In this document: one piece after another, positions 10,298-19,244 of the stretch
Layout of the letters: each line of letters opens with the position of its first letter
How positions within the stretch are numbered: the stretch's first letter is position 1
Assembly: GCA_031277315.1 (NCBI GenBank)
Contig: JAITMP010000002.1
Coordinates: forward strand, 1-60,183
DNA from: Zoogloeaceae bacterium
GTDB lineage: Bacteria; Pseudomonadota; Gammaproteobacteria; Burkholderiales; Rhodocyclaceae
DNA: 60,183 nucleotides
Direction of reading: 5' to 3'
The notes under the pieces: generated by a model
What the model saw: only the letters and a program-made list of their open reading frames with translations
What the model was told of the DNA's origin: nothing
Databases searched by the model: none
Program-made: the position numbers and the translations under genes

Positions 10298-11497
10298 ATG
10301 ATCGTCACCGATCACAAGGACAATCTGGTCACCGTCACCGTGTATGGCGAACTGACCCTGAGCGATTACAAGGAATTCGAGGCGCTGGTCAATGACAAGG
10401 TCAAGTCCGGCGGGACGGTGAACCTGCTGTGCGATCTGCGCCAGATGGCCGCGTTCACGCTCGACGTGGCGTGGGAGGACATCAAGTTCGAGCGCGCCCA
10501 CAGTCACGACTTCGGCAAGATCGCCGTGCTGACCGATTCACAATGGGTCACCTGGAGCGCCTGGCTGTCGCAAGCCTTCGTCGATGCCGACCTGCGGGTT
10601 TTCCGCGACGAGCAGGAAGCGCGCGACTGGCTCTCTTCTGCGCTCGAGCGCTTCACCACCCTGATCGACGCCGCCGATCTGGCGCGTCACTTGCAGGACG
10701 CGGATTGGCGCGTCTTCGACTGCTCCTTCGATCTCGCGCACCCGCATGCCGGCGAACTGGCTTACCGTGAAGCGCACATTCCCGGCGCGGTGTATGCCCA
10801 CCTCGAACGCGATCTCGCCGCGCCGGCCGGCGGCGGTAGGGGCCGCCATCCGCTGCCCGATCCGGCGCGCCTTGCCGCCTGGCTGGGCGAGGCGGGCGTC
10901 GGCAACGGCACGCAAGTGGTGGTCTACGACGACGCCGGCGGCACTTATGCCGGACGGATGTGGTGGCTGCTGCGCTGGCTCGGCCACGATGCCGTGGCCC
11001 TGCTCGACGGCGGCGTCGGCGCCTGGGAAGCCGCCGGCGGCGCGCTCACCGACGCCCCCTCGCGTCCGCCCCGCGCCGTCTTCACGCCGCATGTGCGGAC
11101 GGACATGACGGTCGACGTCGGCTTCGTCCAGACCCGGTTGGCAGAGGGCGGCATCCGGCTGCTGGATGCGCGCAACGCGCAACGCTTTCGCGGCGAAAAC
11201 GAAACGCAGGACCCGGTCGGCGGCCACATTCCCGGCGCCATCAACCGCTTCTTCAAGGACAACCTGCTCCCCGACGGACGCTTCAAATCCGCCGCCGCGC
11301 TGCGCACCGAATACGCGGCGCTGCTGGACGGGCGCGGCGCGGCGCAGGTCGTGAACTCCTGCGGCTCCGGCGTCACCGCCTGCCATAACCTGCTGGCAAT
11401 GGAAATCGCCGGCCTTCCCGGCTCACGGCTGTATCCCGGCTCCTGGAGCGAATGGTGCGCCGATCCGGCGCGGCCAATCGCCACCACCGGCCCCTGA
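10298..11497 (+). CDS. SpoIIAA-like domain fused to a double-rhodanese sulfurtransferase
   Basis: This 399-residue protein has two parts. Residues 1 to about 118 resemble the SpoIIAA-like/STAS family (DUF3478 type), usually a stand-alone protein of similar size. Residues about 120-399 are a tandem rhodanese sulfurtransferase of the SseA/thiosulfate sulfurtransferase type, with the C-terminal catalytic cysteine in CGSGVTAC (C355) and a first, normally inactive domain containing AHIPGAVYAHLERDL. The sulfurtransferase half begins with a sequence that usually follows an initiator Met, and no stop or frameshift lies at the junction. The start has an AAAGGAAG site. Transfer of sulfane sulfur to cyanide or thiols is family knowledge; the role of the N-terminal domain is unknown. 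Confidence 0.88.
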   Translation: MIVTDHKDNLVTVTVYGELTLSDYKEFEALVNDKVKSGGTVNLLCDLRQMAAFTLDVAWEDIKFERAHSHDFGKIAVLTDSQWVTWSAWLSQAFVDADLRVFRDEQEARDWLSSALERFTTLIDAADLARHLQDADWRVFDCSFDLAHPHAGELAYREAHIPGAVYAHLERDLAAPAGGGRGRHPLPDPARLAAWLGEAGVGNGTQVVVYDDAGGTYAGRMWWLLRWLGHDAVALLDGGVGAWEAAGGALTDAPSRPPRAVFTPHVRTDMTVDVGFVQTRLAEGGIRLLDARNAQRFRGENETQDPVGGHIPGAINRFFKDNLLPDGRFKSAAALRTEYAALLDGRGAAQVVNSCGSGVTACHNLLAMEIAGLPGSRLYPGSWSEWCADPARPIATTGP

Positions 11498-11530
11498 TTT
11501 CCGTTAGCCGCGCGAAACAAAAATAGTGAC

Positions 11531-11601
11531 GTAGGCTGGGATGGAACGAAGTGGAATCCCAGCTTCGGCATGCCGGGTTTCGCTGCGCTCAACCCAGCCT
11601 G
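11531..11601. repeat. Dispersed GTAGGCTGGG repeat, copy 1
   Basis: This 71-base element is made of two imperfect hairpin modules: GTAGGCTGGGATGG...AATCCCAGC and GGGTTTCGCTGCGC followed by TCAACCCAGCCTG. The same two modules occur inverted at 59810-59888, and a decayed form lies at 41902-41975. The final codons and stop of queG on the minus strand fall inside this copy. Confidence 0.8.
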
Positions 11602-12671
11602 CTCGTTGTCATTCTGAGCGCCCAGGCGACGTGTTCGCGCACGAGGGCGGAGGGGTGGTCGCGGCGGGCGGCGAGGGCGGCGATGATCGCGGGGGATGGC
11701 GGCGCGTTGCCGAGGCCGACGGCAAGGTTGCGCAGCCAGCGTTCATGGCCGATGCGGCGGATGGCGCTGCCGGCGAGGCGGGCGTTGAATTCGTCTTCCG
11801 TCCAGGCGAATAGCGCGGCGAGGCTGGCCTCGTCGAGGCCCTGGCGGACGGCGAAATCGACTTCCGCCGAGGGGCGCGCGAAGCGGTTCCAGGGGCAGAC
11901 AAGCTGGCAGTCGTCGCAGCCGTAGACGCGGTTGCCGATGAGCGGGCGCAGGGGTTCGGGAATCGGCCCTTTCAATTCGATGGTGAGATAGGAGATGCAG
12001 CGTCGCGCGTCGACGGTGTACGGCGCGACGATGGCCCGCGTCGGGCAGCCGTCGAGACAGGCGCGGCAGGCGCCGCAGTGCTCTGCCTGCGGGCCGTCCG
12101 CCGGCAGCGGCAGATCGGTGTAAATCTCGCCGAGAAAGAAATACGAGCCGGCTGCGCGCGTCAGCAGCAGGGAGTGCTTGCCGCGCCAGCCCAGCCCGCC
12201 CAGCGCGGCCAGTGCGACTTCCAGCACCGGCGCGGAGTCGGTGAATACGCGATGGCCAAAAGCGCCGATTTCGGCGGCGATGCGGTCGGCGAGTTTTTGC
12301 AGCCGCGCCCGCAGCAGCTTGTGGTAATCGCGGCCAAGCGCGTAGCGGGAGATGGCGGCGCGGCGGCCATCGGCGAGCGCCGCCGTCATCGGGGCCATGC
12401 GCGGCGGCAGATAGTCGATGCGTGCCGTGATGACGCTGAGGGTGCCGGGTATCAGTTCGGCCGGGCGCGCGCGTTTCATGCCGTGGCTTGCCATATAATC
12501 CATTTCGCCATGAAAGCCGGCGGCGAGCCAGGCGCGCAGTTCCGCTTCCGCCGCGTCAAGTGTATTGAGATCTATACCGGCAATGCCGATGGCATTGAAG
12601 CCGAGTTCCCGTCCCCACTGCCTGATGCGGGCAGCGAGTTCAATTCCGTCGATGGAGCGCGTGTCGTGCAT
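11589..12671 (-). CDS. queG: Epoxyqueuosine reductase
   Basis: QueG catalyses the cobalamin-dependent reduction of epoxyqueuosine to queuosine in tRNA wobble positions. Two [4Fe-4S] motifs are visible: CGACRACLDGCP and CDDCQLVCPWN. From the ATG at 12671 (MHDTRSIDGIEL) it is 360 residues, normal for the family. An in-frame ATG at 12683 is also possible, while longer frames add an unlikely Arg/Gln-rich leader. The 5' end overlaps the divergent tsaE by about 6 bases. The last residues (RLG) and the TGA are encoded inside a dispersed repeat, so the C-terminus was probably reshaped by the repeat insertion. With nrdJ, this is a second cobalamin-requiring enzyme in the window. Confidence 0.95.
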   Translation of the reverse strand: MHDTRSIDGIELAARIRQWGRELGFNAIGIAGIDLNTLDAAEAELRAWLAAGFHGEMDYMASHGMKRARPAELIPGTLSVITARIDYLPPRMAPMTAALADGRRAAISRYALGRDYHKLLRARLQKLADRIAAEIGAFGHRVFTDSAPVLEVALAALGGLGWRGKHSLLLTRAAGSYFFLGEIYTDLPLPADGPQAEHCGACRACLDGCPTRAIVAPYTVDARRCISYLTIELKGPIPEPLRPLIGNRVYGCDDCQLVCPWNRFARPSAEVDFAVRQGLDEASLAALFAWTEDEFNARLAGSAIRRIGHERWLRNLAVGLGNAPPSPAIIAALAARRDHPSALVREHVAWALRMTTSRLG

Positions 12672-13190
12672 GCCGAGGATCATAGCCTGTCTTTGAATTT
12701 GCCCGATGAGGCGGCGACGCTGGCGCTGGGCGGCGCGCTGGCGCGGGCGCTGTCTCCAGGGCAAGTGATTCACCTCGAAGGCGATCTGGGCAGCGGCAAG
12801 ACGACGCTGACGCGGGGAGTGTTGCGCGGCCTCGGTTATGCGGGGAATGTGAAAAGCCCGACCTTCACACTCGTTGAACTTTATGTGATTTCTGGGTTAA
12901 ACTTCCATCACTTTGATTTTTATAGGTTCAGCCAGCCAGAGGAATATCTCGATGCAGGTCTGGACGAATACTTCCAAGGCGAGGCGGTGTGCTTCGTCGA
13001 ATGGCCCGACAAAGCCGGGGATCACCTTGCCCCGGCTGATCTGCGCATCACCCTGTTGTTCACTGATTCCGCCGGAGAGAACCGGCGGGCCGTTTTCTTT
13101 CCACTCACCGACGCGGGGCGGGCATGTTTGAATCGGCTCCGCGCTTGTTTGCGCGATTTCCCGCCTGCATCGACCGCCGCGAATTCCTGA
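12666..13190 (+). CDS. tsaE: tRNA threonylcarbamoyladenosine biosynthesis ATPase TsaE
   Basis: TsaE is the ATPase of the TsaB-TsaD-TsaE complex that makes t6A37 in ANN-decoding tRNAs. The P-loop GDLGSGKTT and the downstream SPTFTLVELY and FDFYR segments are characteristic. I place the start at GTG 12666 because a GGAG lies 8 bases upstream and the product, 174 residues, then begins just before the conserved LSLNLPDEAATLALGG. The larger open frame upstream is antisense to queG. The 3' end overlaps amiC by 67 bases, the usual tsaE-amidase order. Confidence 0.92.
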   Translation: MHAEDHSLSLNLPDEAATLALGGALARALSPGQVIHLEGDLGSGKTTLTRGVLRGLGYAGNVKSPTFTLVELYVISGLNFHHFDFYRFSQPEEYLDAGLDEYFQGEAVCFVEWPDKAGDHLAPADLRITLLFTDSAGENRRAVFFPLTDAGRACLNRLRACLRDFPPASTAANS

Positions 13191-14455
13191 AATACGCCGG
13201 CGCGACGCTGACCCTGCTGGTCAGCCCGGTCGGGCGGGCGGCGACCGACATTCTCGCCGTGCGCGTCTGGCCGGCGCGCGACTACACGCGGGTGACGCTG
13301 GAATACCGCGAGCCGATCGCCTTCACGCACCAGATCGTGAAAAATCCCGAGCGGCTGGTGGTCGATCTCGAAGGCGTCGAATTCAACAGCGTGCTGCAAA
13401 GTTTGCCGGGCAAGATTTCCGAGGCCGATCCCTACATCAAGCTGATCCGCGCCGGGCGCAACCGGCCCGGCGTGGTGCGTCTGGTGATCGAGTTGAAGGC
13501 CGAAGTGCAGCCGCAGGTATTCATGCTCAAGCCGGTGGGCGGATACGGGCACCGGCTGGTGCTCGACCTGTATCCGACCGTGGCCGAAGATCCGTTGCTG
13601 GCGCTGCTGCAACAGCTTGAGACGCAGCCGAATGAGCAACCCGCGAGCGGACAGCAAGCGGGTAAGCCGTCCGAGGGCAAGCCGTCCGGGGGCGGGCCGC
13701 AAAGCGAGGGCGCGCGCCAGAAGCCGCCGGAGATTGCGCGCATGGTCACCATCGTCCTCGACCCCGGTCACGGCGGCGAGGATCCGGGCGCCATCGGCCG
13801 CCGCGGCAGCTACGAGAAAAACGTCACGCTGCAAGTGGCGCGGCGCTTGAAGGCGAAGATCGACGCCGAGCCGGGCAAGCGTTCCATGCTGACGCGCGAC
13901 GGCGATTTCTTCATCCCGCTCGCCCAGCGCGTGCAGAAAGCGCGCCGCGTGCAGGCCGATCTGTTCGTCTCCGTGCACGCCGACGCCTTCATCAAGCCGA
14001 CCGCGCGCGGCTCCTCGGTGTTCGTGCTGTCGGAGAACGGCGCTTCCAGCACGGCGGCGCGCTGGCTGGCGCAGCGCGAGAACGCCGCCGACCTCATCGG
14101 CGGCGTCAATCTCGACGTGAAGGATCCGCATCTGGCGCGCACGCTGCTCGATCTTTCGCAGACCGCCACACTCAACGACAGTCTCAAGCTCGGCAGGGCC
14201 GTGCTGGGCGAACTGGGCGGCGTGAACGCCCTGCACAAGGGGCAAGTCGAGCAAGCCGGTTTCGCCGTGCTGAAAGCGCCGGATATTCCGTCCATCCTCA
14301 TCGAGACTGCCTTCATCAGCAACCCGGACGAAGAACGGCGGCTGAACGATGAGGCGTATCAGGAAAAAATGGCCGCCGCCATCCTGCGCGGCATCAACGG
14401 CTATCTGGCGAAGAACCCGCCGCTGGCGAAATCCGGGCTGGTGCGCCTGGATTGA
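13124..14455 (+). CDS. amiC: N-acetylmuramoyl-L-alanine amidase with AMIN domain (AmiC-like)
   Basis: This 443-residue periplasmic amidase cleaves septal peptidoglycan during daughter-cell separation. The N-terminus carries a twin-arginine signal: DRREFLK at 18-24, then a hydrophobic stretch, as in E. coli AmiC. An AMIN domain (about 44-150) directs septal localisation, a Pro/Gly/Ser linker spans 165-203, and the zinc amidase_3 domain follows with VLDPGHGGEDPGAIG (H216), SVHADAF and the catalytic-Glu segment ETAFISNPDEE. It overlaps tsaE. No activator (EnvC/NlpD) gene is adjacent. Confidence 0.95.
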   Translation: MFESAPRLFARFPACIDRREFLKYAGATLTLLVSPVGRAATDILAVRVWPARDYTRVTLEYREPIAFTHQIVKNPERLVVDLEGVEFNSVLQSLPGKISEADPYIKLIRAGRNRPGVVRLVIELKAEVQPQVFMLKPVGGYGHRLVLDLYPTVAEDPLLALLQQLETQPNEQPASGQQAGKPSEGKPSGGGPQSEGARQKPPEIARMVTIVLDPGHGGEDPGAIGRRGSYEKNVTLQVARRLKAKIDAEPGKRSMLTRDGDFFIPLAQRVQKARRVQADLFVSVHADAFIKPTARGSSVFVLSENGASSTAARWLAQRENAADLIGGVNLDVKDPHLARTLLDLSQTATLNDSLKLGRAVLGELGGVNALHKGQVEQAGFAVLKAPDIPSILIETAFISNPDEERRLNDEAYQEKMAAAILRGINGYLAKNPPLAKSGLVRLD

Positions 14456-14481
14456 CAGGCTCAAAGTTGGCGCGTCCGGAC

Positions 14482-14490
14482 TGATATAAT
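14482..14490 (+). promoter_or_regulatory. Extended -10 promoter upstream of ribF
   Basis: TGATATAAT is a full TATAAT with the TGn extension, 51 bases before the chosen ribF start; no good -35 lies at 17 bp. Between it and the gene lies a perfect 11-bp tandem repeat GCTTTGCATTA (14510-14520 and 14521-14531 by phase). Confidence 0.5.
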
Positions 14491-14541
14491 CCGCCATTCT
14501 CCGGCAATCGCTTTGCATTAGCTTTGCATTACTCAACCACT

Positions 14542-15465
14542 GTGCAGGTCTTCAGAGGCATTCCCGCTCGCGCATCGCATTCGACGGTGCTCACCATCGG
14601 CAATTTCGATGGCGTGCACCGCGGTCATCGCGCCTTGCTGGCGCGGCTGACCGGGCTGGCGAAGCAGGCCGGCCTGCCGGCGGCGGTGATGACCTTCGAG
14701 CCGAATCCGCGTGAATTTTTCGCGCCGCAACTGGCACCGGCGCGCCTGACCAGCCTGCGCGAAAAGCTGCAACTGCTGGCCGAGTGCGGCGTCGATCAAG
14801 TCTACGTGTGCGCCTTCAACGCGCGCTTCGCGGCGCTGACCGCCGATGAATTCGTCGAGCGCATCGTGCGCGGATTGGGCGTGCGTCATCTGATGATCGG
14901 CGACGATTTCCGTTTCGGCAAGGGACGCGCCGGAGATTTCGCCCTGCTGGCGCGGGCCGGCAAGGAATACGGTTTCGGCGTCGAAGCGATGGACACGCTG
15001 GTGCACGAAGGCGAGCGCGTGTCCAGTTCGGCGGTGCGCGAGGCGCTCGACGCGGGCGATCTGGAACACGCCGCGAGACTGCTCGGACGCCCTTACTGCA
15101 TCGCCGGCCGCGTCGTGCATGGCGAGAAGCTGGGCCGCAAGCTCGGCTACGCCACCGCCAACATCCAGTTGAAACGCCTGAAAGCGCCGCTCTCCGGCGT
15201 CTTCGTCGTGACGGTGGACGGCATCGGCGGGCGTCCGCTGGAAGGCGTCGCCAGTCTCGGCGTGCGGCCTACGGTGAGCGCCGGCGACAAGCTGACGCTG
15301 GAAGCGAGCATTTTCGACTATGAAGGCGATTTGTATTACGCGCATCTGCGGGTGAACTTTCTGCACAAGCTGCGCGACGAAGTGAAATTCGATTCGCTCG
15401 ATGCGCTGGTGGCGCAGATCGGACGCGATGTGGACGCGGCCAGGGGCTATTTCGCTGCCGCCTAG
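14542..15465 (+). CDS. ribF: Bifunctional riboflavin kinase / FAD synthetase
   Basis: RibF phosphorylates riboflavin to FMN and adenylates FMN to FAD. The N-terminal FAD-synthetase domain shows TIGNFDGVHRGHRALL and the later SSSAVREAL segment; the C-terminal riboflavin-kinase domain has GRKLGYATANIQL. The GTG at 14542 (MQVFRGIPAR) matches the family's usual N-terminus and gives 307 residues; a TTG at 14524 in frame would add six. It is followed by ileS, the usual order, after a 66-base gap with imperfect GCGATATGGCGCG-type repeats. Confidence 0.95.
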   Translation: MQVFRGIPARASHSTVLTIGNFDGVHRGHRALLARLTGLAKQAGLPAAVMTFEPNPREFFAPQLAPARLTSLREKLQLLAECGVDQVYVCAFNARFAALTADEFVERIVRGLGVRHLMIGDDFRFGKGRAGDFALLARAGKEYGFGVEAMDTLVHEGERVSSSAVREALDAGDLEHAARLLGRPYCIAGRVVHGEKLGRKLGYATANIQLKRLKAPLSGVFVVTVDGIGGRPLEGVASLGVRPTVSAGDKLTLEASIFDYEGDLYYAHLRVNFLHKLRDEVKFDSLDALVAQIGRDVDAARGYFAAA

Positions 15466-15531
15466 TGTGGCGATATGGCGCGGGCGATATGGTGCGGCGA
15501 ATATGGCGCGCGGGCGATAAAAGGAACAACG

Positions 15532-18333
15532 ATGGCGGATTACCGGAAAACACTCAACCTGCCCGACACGCCTTTCCCGATGAAGGGCGATCTTGCCAGG
15601 CGCGAGCCGCAATGGGTGGCCGGCTGGCAAGGCCGCAAGCTGTACCAGAAGATTCGTGAGGCCGCCGCCGGACGGCCGCGCTTCATCCTCCACGACGGCC
15701 CGCCGTATGCCAACGGCGATATTCATATCGGCCATGCCGTCAACAAGATTCTCAAGGACATCATCCTGCGCTCGAAAACGCTGGCCGGTTTCGACGCGCC
15801 TTATGTGCCGGGCTGGGATTGTCATGGCCTGCCGATCGAGCACCAGATCGAAAAAAAGCACGGCAAGCATCTGCCGGCCGACGAGGCGCGCGCGCTGTGC
15901 CGCGCTTTTGCGGCGGAGCAGGTCGAGCGGCAGAAGCGGGACTTCATCCGCCTCGGCGTGCTGGGCGATTGGGACGATCCCTATCTCACGATGGCTTACC
16001 GCAACGAGGCCGACGAGATTCGCGCCCTCGGCGAAGTGCATGCGCGCGGCTTTCTGTTCAAGGGCCTGAAGCCGGTGAACTGGTGTTTCGATTGCGGCTC
16101 GGCGCTGGCCGAAGCCGAAGTGGAATATCAGGACAAAGCCTCGCCCGCCATCGACGTCGCCTTTCCGCTCGACGCCGCCGAGCGCGGCCGCGTGGCGCAT
16201 GTCTTCGGTCTTGACGCGCTGCCGGACGGCCCCTGCCACGCCGTGATCTGGACCACGACGCCCTGGACGATTCCGGCCAATCAGGCGCTCAACATGCATC
16301 CTGAATTCACCTACGAACTGGTGCAGACCGCGCGCGGCATGCTGGTGCTGGCCGCCGAATTGCGCGCCCAGGCGCTGGCGCGCTACGGGCTGGAGGGGCG
16401 CGCGCTCGGCGCCTGTCAGGGCGCGGCGCTGGCGCAGGTGACATTCCGTCATCCTTTCTACGACCGCCCCGCGCCGGTGTATCTCGGCGATTACGTCACG
16501 CTGGACACCGGCACCGGCATCGTGCACAGCGCGCCGGCTTACGGTCTGGAAGACTTTGAATCCTGCAAGCGTTACGGCATGCGCAACGAGGAAATTCTCA
16601 CGCCGGTGCAGGGCGATGGCCGCTTCGCCGACACGCTGCCGTTCTTTGGCGGCATGAATGTCTGGAAAGCCGCCACGGCCATCATCGAGAAGCTGCGCGA
16701 AACCGGCTGCCTGCTCGCCGCGAACACCATCACCCACAGTTACATGCACTGCTGGCGTCACAAGACGCCGATCATCTACCGCGCCACCAGCCAGTGGTTC
16801 ATCGGCATGGACCGCCCGCCGCATGCCGGACGCACTCTGCGCGAGACGGCGCTGGCGGCGGTGGAGGCGACGCGATTTTTTCCCGACTGGGGTCAGGCGC
16901 GGCTGCACGCCATGATCGCCAACCGCCCCGACTGGTGCGTTTCGCGCCAGCGCAACTGGGGCGTGCCGATTCCCTTCTTCCTGCACAAGGAGACGGGCGA
17001 GTTGCATCCGCGCACGCCGGAACTGCTGGAACAGGTGGCGCGGCGCGTCGAGCGCGAAGGCATCGACGCCTGGTTCAAGCTCGACGCGGCGGAACTGCTC
17101 GGCCCCGAGGCGGCGCAGTACGGCAAGATGCGCGACACGCTCGATGTCTGGTTCGATTCCGGCGCCACGCACTGGACGGTGCTGCGCGGCAGCCATGCCG
17201 CCGCGAGCCGCTGGCCCGCCGATCTGTATCTGGAAGGTTCGGATCAGCATCGCGGCTGGTTTCACTCTTCGCTCCTCACCGCCTGCGCGCTCGATGGCCG
17301 CGCGCCCTACGACGGCCTGCTCACGCACGGCTTCGTCGTCGATGGGCAGGGCCACAAGATGTCGAAGTCGAAGGGCAACGTCATCGCGCCGCAGAAAGTG
17401 TCCGACACGCTGGGCGCGGAAATCCTGCGGCTGTGGGTGGCGGCGACCGACTACTCGGGCGAGTTGTCGATCTCCGACGAGATTCTCAAGCGCGTCGTGG
17501 AGAGTTATCGCCGCATCCGCAACACCCTGCGCTTCCTGCTTGCCAACACGGCTGATTTCGATCCGGCGCGGGACATGCTGCCGGTGGCCGACTGGCTGGA
17601 GATCGACCGCTACGCGCTGGCGCTGACGCGGCGCTTGCAGGCGCAGGTGACGGCGGATTACGAACGCTACGAATTCCACCGCGTCGCGCAAGCCCTGCAA
17701 GCCTTCTGCTCGGAGGAACTCGGCGCGTTCTATCTCGACATCCTCAAGGACCGGCTGTACACCACCGGCGTCGCCTCGAAGCCGCGCCGCGCCGCGCAAA
17801 GCGCGCTGTGGCACATCGTGCAGGCGCTGATCCGGCTGATGGCGCCGGTGCTCTCGTTTACCGCCGAGGAAATCTGGCAGGTGTTGACGAAGAATCCCGA
17901 TGACAGCGTGATGCTGACGACTTGGCATGCCCTGCCGGAACAGGCCGGAGAGCCGGCCTTGCTGGCGCGCTGGCAGCAGATCCGCGAGGTGCGCGCCGAT
18001 GTCTCGAAAGTGCTGGAAGCCTTGCGCGTCGCCGGACAGATCGGCTCCAGCCTGCAAGCCGAGGTCGACATCCGCGCCAGCGGCGACAAGCACAGCGTGC
18101 TGGCTTCGCTCGGCGACGATTTGCGTCTGGTGCTGATCTGCTCGAAGGCGACCGTAACCGAAGTCGGCGACGCGGCCGGCGAGGGCGTCACCGCCGCGCC
18201 CAGCCCGCATGCCAAGTGCCCGCGCTGCTGGCACTGGCGCGCCGACATCGGCGTCAACGCCGCCCATCCCGAACTGTGCGGGCGCTGCGACGCCAACCTG
18301 CACGGCGCCGGCGAGCCGCGCGCGCATGCCTAG
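15532..18333 (+). CDS. ileS: Isoleucyl-tRNA synthetase
   Basis: This 933-residue class Ia synthetase charges tRNA-Ile and edits misactivated valine. The HIGH motif is at residues 65-68 ([10 protein letters not shown]), and KMSKS at 609-613 is unaltered. The CP1 editing domain contains [13 protein letters not shown]. The C-terminal zinc knuckle [12 protein letters not shown]...CGRC is intact. I chose the ATG at 15532 ([10 protein letters not shown]), which follows AAAGGAAC, over an in-frame ATG 57 bases earlier lying in repeat-like DNA. The stop overlaps the lspA start by 8 bases. Confidence 0.98.
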   Translation: MADYRKTLNLPDTPFPMKGDLARREPQWVAGWQGRKLYQKIREAAAGRPRFILHDGPPYANGDIHIGHAVNKILKDIILRSKTLAGFDAPYVPGWDCHGLPIEHQIEKKHGKHLPADEARALCRAFAAEQVERQKRDFIRLGVLGDWDDPYLTMAYRNEADEIRALGEVHARGFLFKGLKPVNWCFDCGSALAEAEVEYQDKASPAIDVAFPLDAAERGRVAHVFGLDALPDGPCHAVIWTTTPWTIPANQALNMHPEFTYELVQTARGMLVLAAELRAQALARYGLEGRALGACQGAALAQVTFRHPFYDRPAPVYLGDYVTLDTGTGIVHSAPAYGLEDFESCKRYGMRNEEILTPVQGDGRFADTLPFFGGMNVWKAATAIIEKLRETGCLLAANTITHSYMHCWRHKTPIIYRATSQWFIGMDRPPHAGRTLRETALAAVEATRFFPDWGQARLHAMIANRPDWCVSRQRNWGVPIPFFLHKETGELHPRTPELLEQVARRVEREGIDAWFKLDAAELLGPEAAQYGKMRDTLDVWFDSGATHWTVLRGSHAAASRWPADLYLEGSDQHRGWFHSSLLTACALDGRAPYDGLLTHGFVVDGQGHKMSKSKGNVIAPQKVSDTLGAEILRLWVAATDYSGELSISDEILKRVVESYRRIRNTLRFLLANTADFDPARDMLPVADWLEIDRYALALTRRLQAQVTADYERYEFHRVAQALQAFCSEELGAFYLDILKDRLYTTGVASKPRRAAQSALWHIVQALIRLMAPVLSFTAEEIWQVLTKNPDDSVMLTTWHALPEQAGEPALLARWQQIREVRADVSKVLEALRVAGQIGSSLQAEVDIRASGDKHSVLASLGDDLRLVLICSKATVTEVGDAAGEGVTAAPSPHAKCPRCWHWRADIGVNAAHPELCGRCDANLHGAGEPRAHA

Positions 18334-18829
18334 GTTCGCCGTCTGGCTCGGGCTGGCCGGCCTCGTCGTCGTTCTCGACCAGTTGACGAAACACTGGCTC
18401 GTCTCCGCGCTCGCGCTGGGCGAACGCATTGAACTGACTTCCTTCCTGAATCTGGTGTTCGTCTACAACCCCGGCGCGGCTTTCAGCTTTCTCTCCGACG
18501 CCGGCGGCTGGCAGCGCTGGTTTTTCGTCGCGCTGGCGCTGCTTGTATCGGTCTGGCTGGTCTGGCTGATCCGCCGCCACGCCGCCGAACGCCTGCCGCC
18601 GCTGGCTGCCGCCCTGATTCTCGGCGGCGCGCTGGGCAATGTCATTGACCGCATCCGCTACGGCGCGGTGGTCGATTTCGTCGACGCGCATGCCGCCGGC
18701 TGGCATTTCCCGGCCTTCAACGTCGCCGACGCGGCGATCTCGGTCGGCGCCGCGCTGCTCATCTGGCAGCAGGTGTTTTGTGCCGCCGGCAAGGAAGACA
18801 CAAGGAAGACACATGAACGCGCGCGTTGA
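18326..18829 (+). CDS. lspA: Lipoprotein signal peptidase (signal peptidase II)
   Basis: This 167-residue inner-membrane aspartyl protease removes signal peptides from diacylated prolipoproteins such as BamC at 45105. There are four hydrophobic segments. The catalytic aspartates are in [14 protein letters not shown] and VVDFVDAH, and the family motif LDQLTKHW is near the N-terminus. It overlaps ileS by 8 bases and fkpB by 17, so translation is probably coupled. Confidence 0.97.
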   Translation: MPRFAVWLGLAGLVVVLDQLTKHWLVSALALGERIELTSFLNLVFVYNPGAAFSFLSDAGGWQRWFFVALALLVSVWLVWLIRRHAAERLPPLAAALILGGALGNVIDRIRYGAVVDFVDAHAAGWHFPAFNVADAAISVGAALLIWQQVFCAAGKEDTRKTHERAR

Positions 18830-19244
18830 GGCCGGCAGCCTGCTCACCCTGCATTACCGTCTCGCGCTGGCCGACGACACCGAGCTTGTCAGCACCTTCG
18901 GCGGCAAGCCGGCGACGCTGCAAATGGGCAGCGGCGAACTGGCGCCGGTGCTGGAGCGGTGCCTGATTGATCTGCCGCTCGGCGAGCGCACGGTGTTCCT
19001 GCTCGAACCGGAACAGGCGTTCGGCCCGCGCGATCCGCAACTCATGCAGCGTTTCGCCCGCAGCGAATTGCCGCATGCGGACGATCTGCGAGAGATGGCG
19101 CTGATCGAATTCCAGGTTCCCGGCGGCGGCGCTTGCGCCGGACTCGTGCGCGAACTGACGGAGGAGGACGCCCTGATTGATTTCAACCATCCGCTGGCGG
19201 GCAAGGCGATCCGTTTCGAGGTCGATGTGATCGGCATACTGTGA
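18813..19244 (+). CDS. fkpB: FKBP-type peptidyl-prolyl isomerase (FkpB/SlpA-like)
   Basis: This 143-residue SlyD/FkpB-type isomerase catalyses proline cis-trans isomerisation in the cytoplasm. It has the FKBP core ([19 protein letters not shown], then [21 protein letters not shown]) with an insert-in-flap region and [17 protein letters not shown] at the C-terminus. The ATG at 18813 lies after two tandem copies of AAGGAAGACAC (18791-18801 and 18802-18812), each with a Shine-Dalgarno-like AAGGA. It overlaps ispH by one base. The order lspA-fkpB-ispH is the same as in E. coli. Confidence 0.94.
   Translation: MNARVEAGSLLTLHYRLALADDTELVSTFGGKPATLQMGSGELAPVLERCLIDLPLGERTVFLLEPEQAFGPRDPQLMQRFARSELPHADDLREMALIEFQVPGGGACAGLVRELTEEDALIDFNHPLAGKAIRFEVDVIGIL

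Noticed and set aside
14533-18429. Open frame of 1298 codons on the minus strand
   Set aside because: It lies antisense to ribF, ileS and lspA, whose products are unmistakable. Its translation is rich in Arg/His/Ala/Gly with no domain; long antisense frames are common at high GC.
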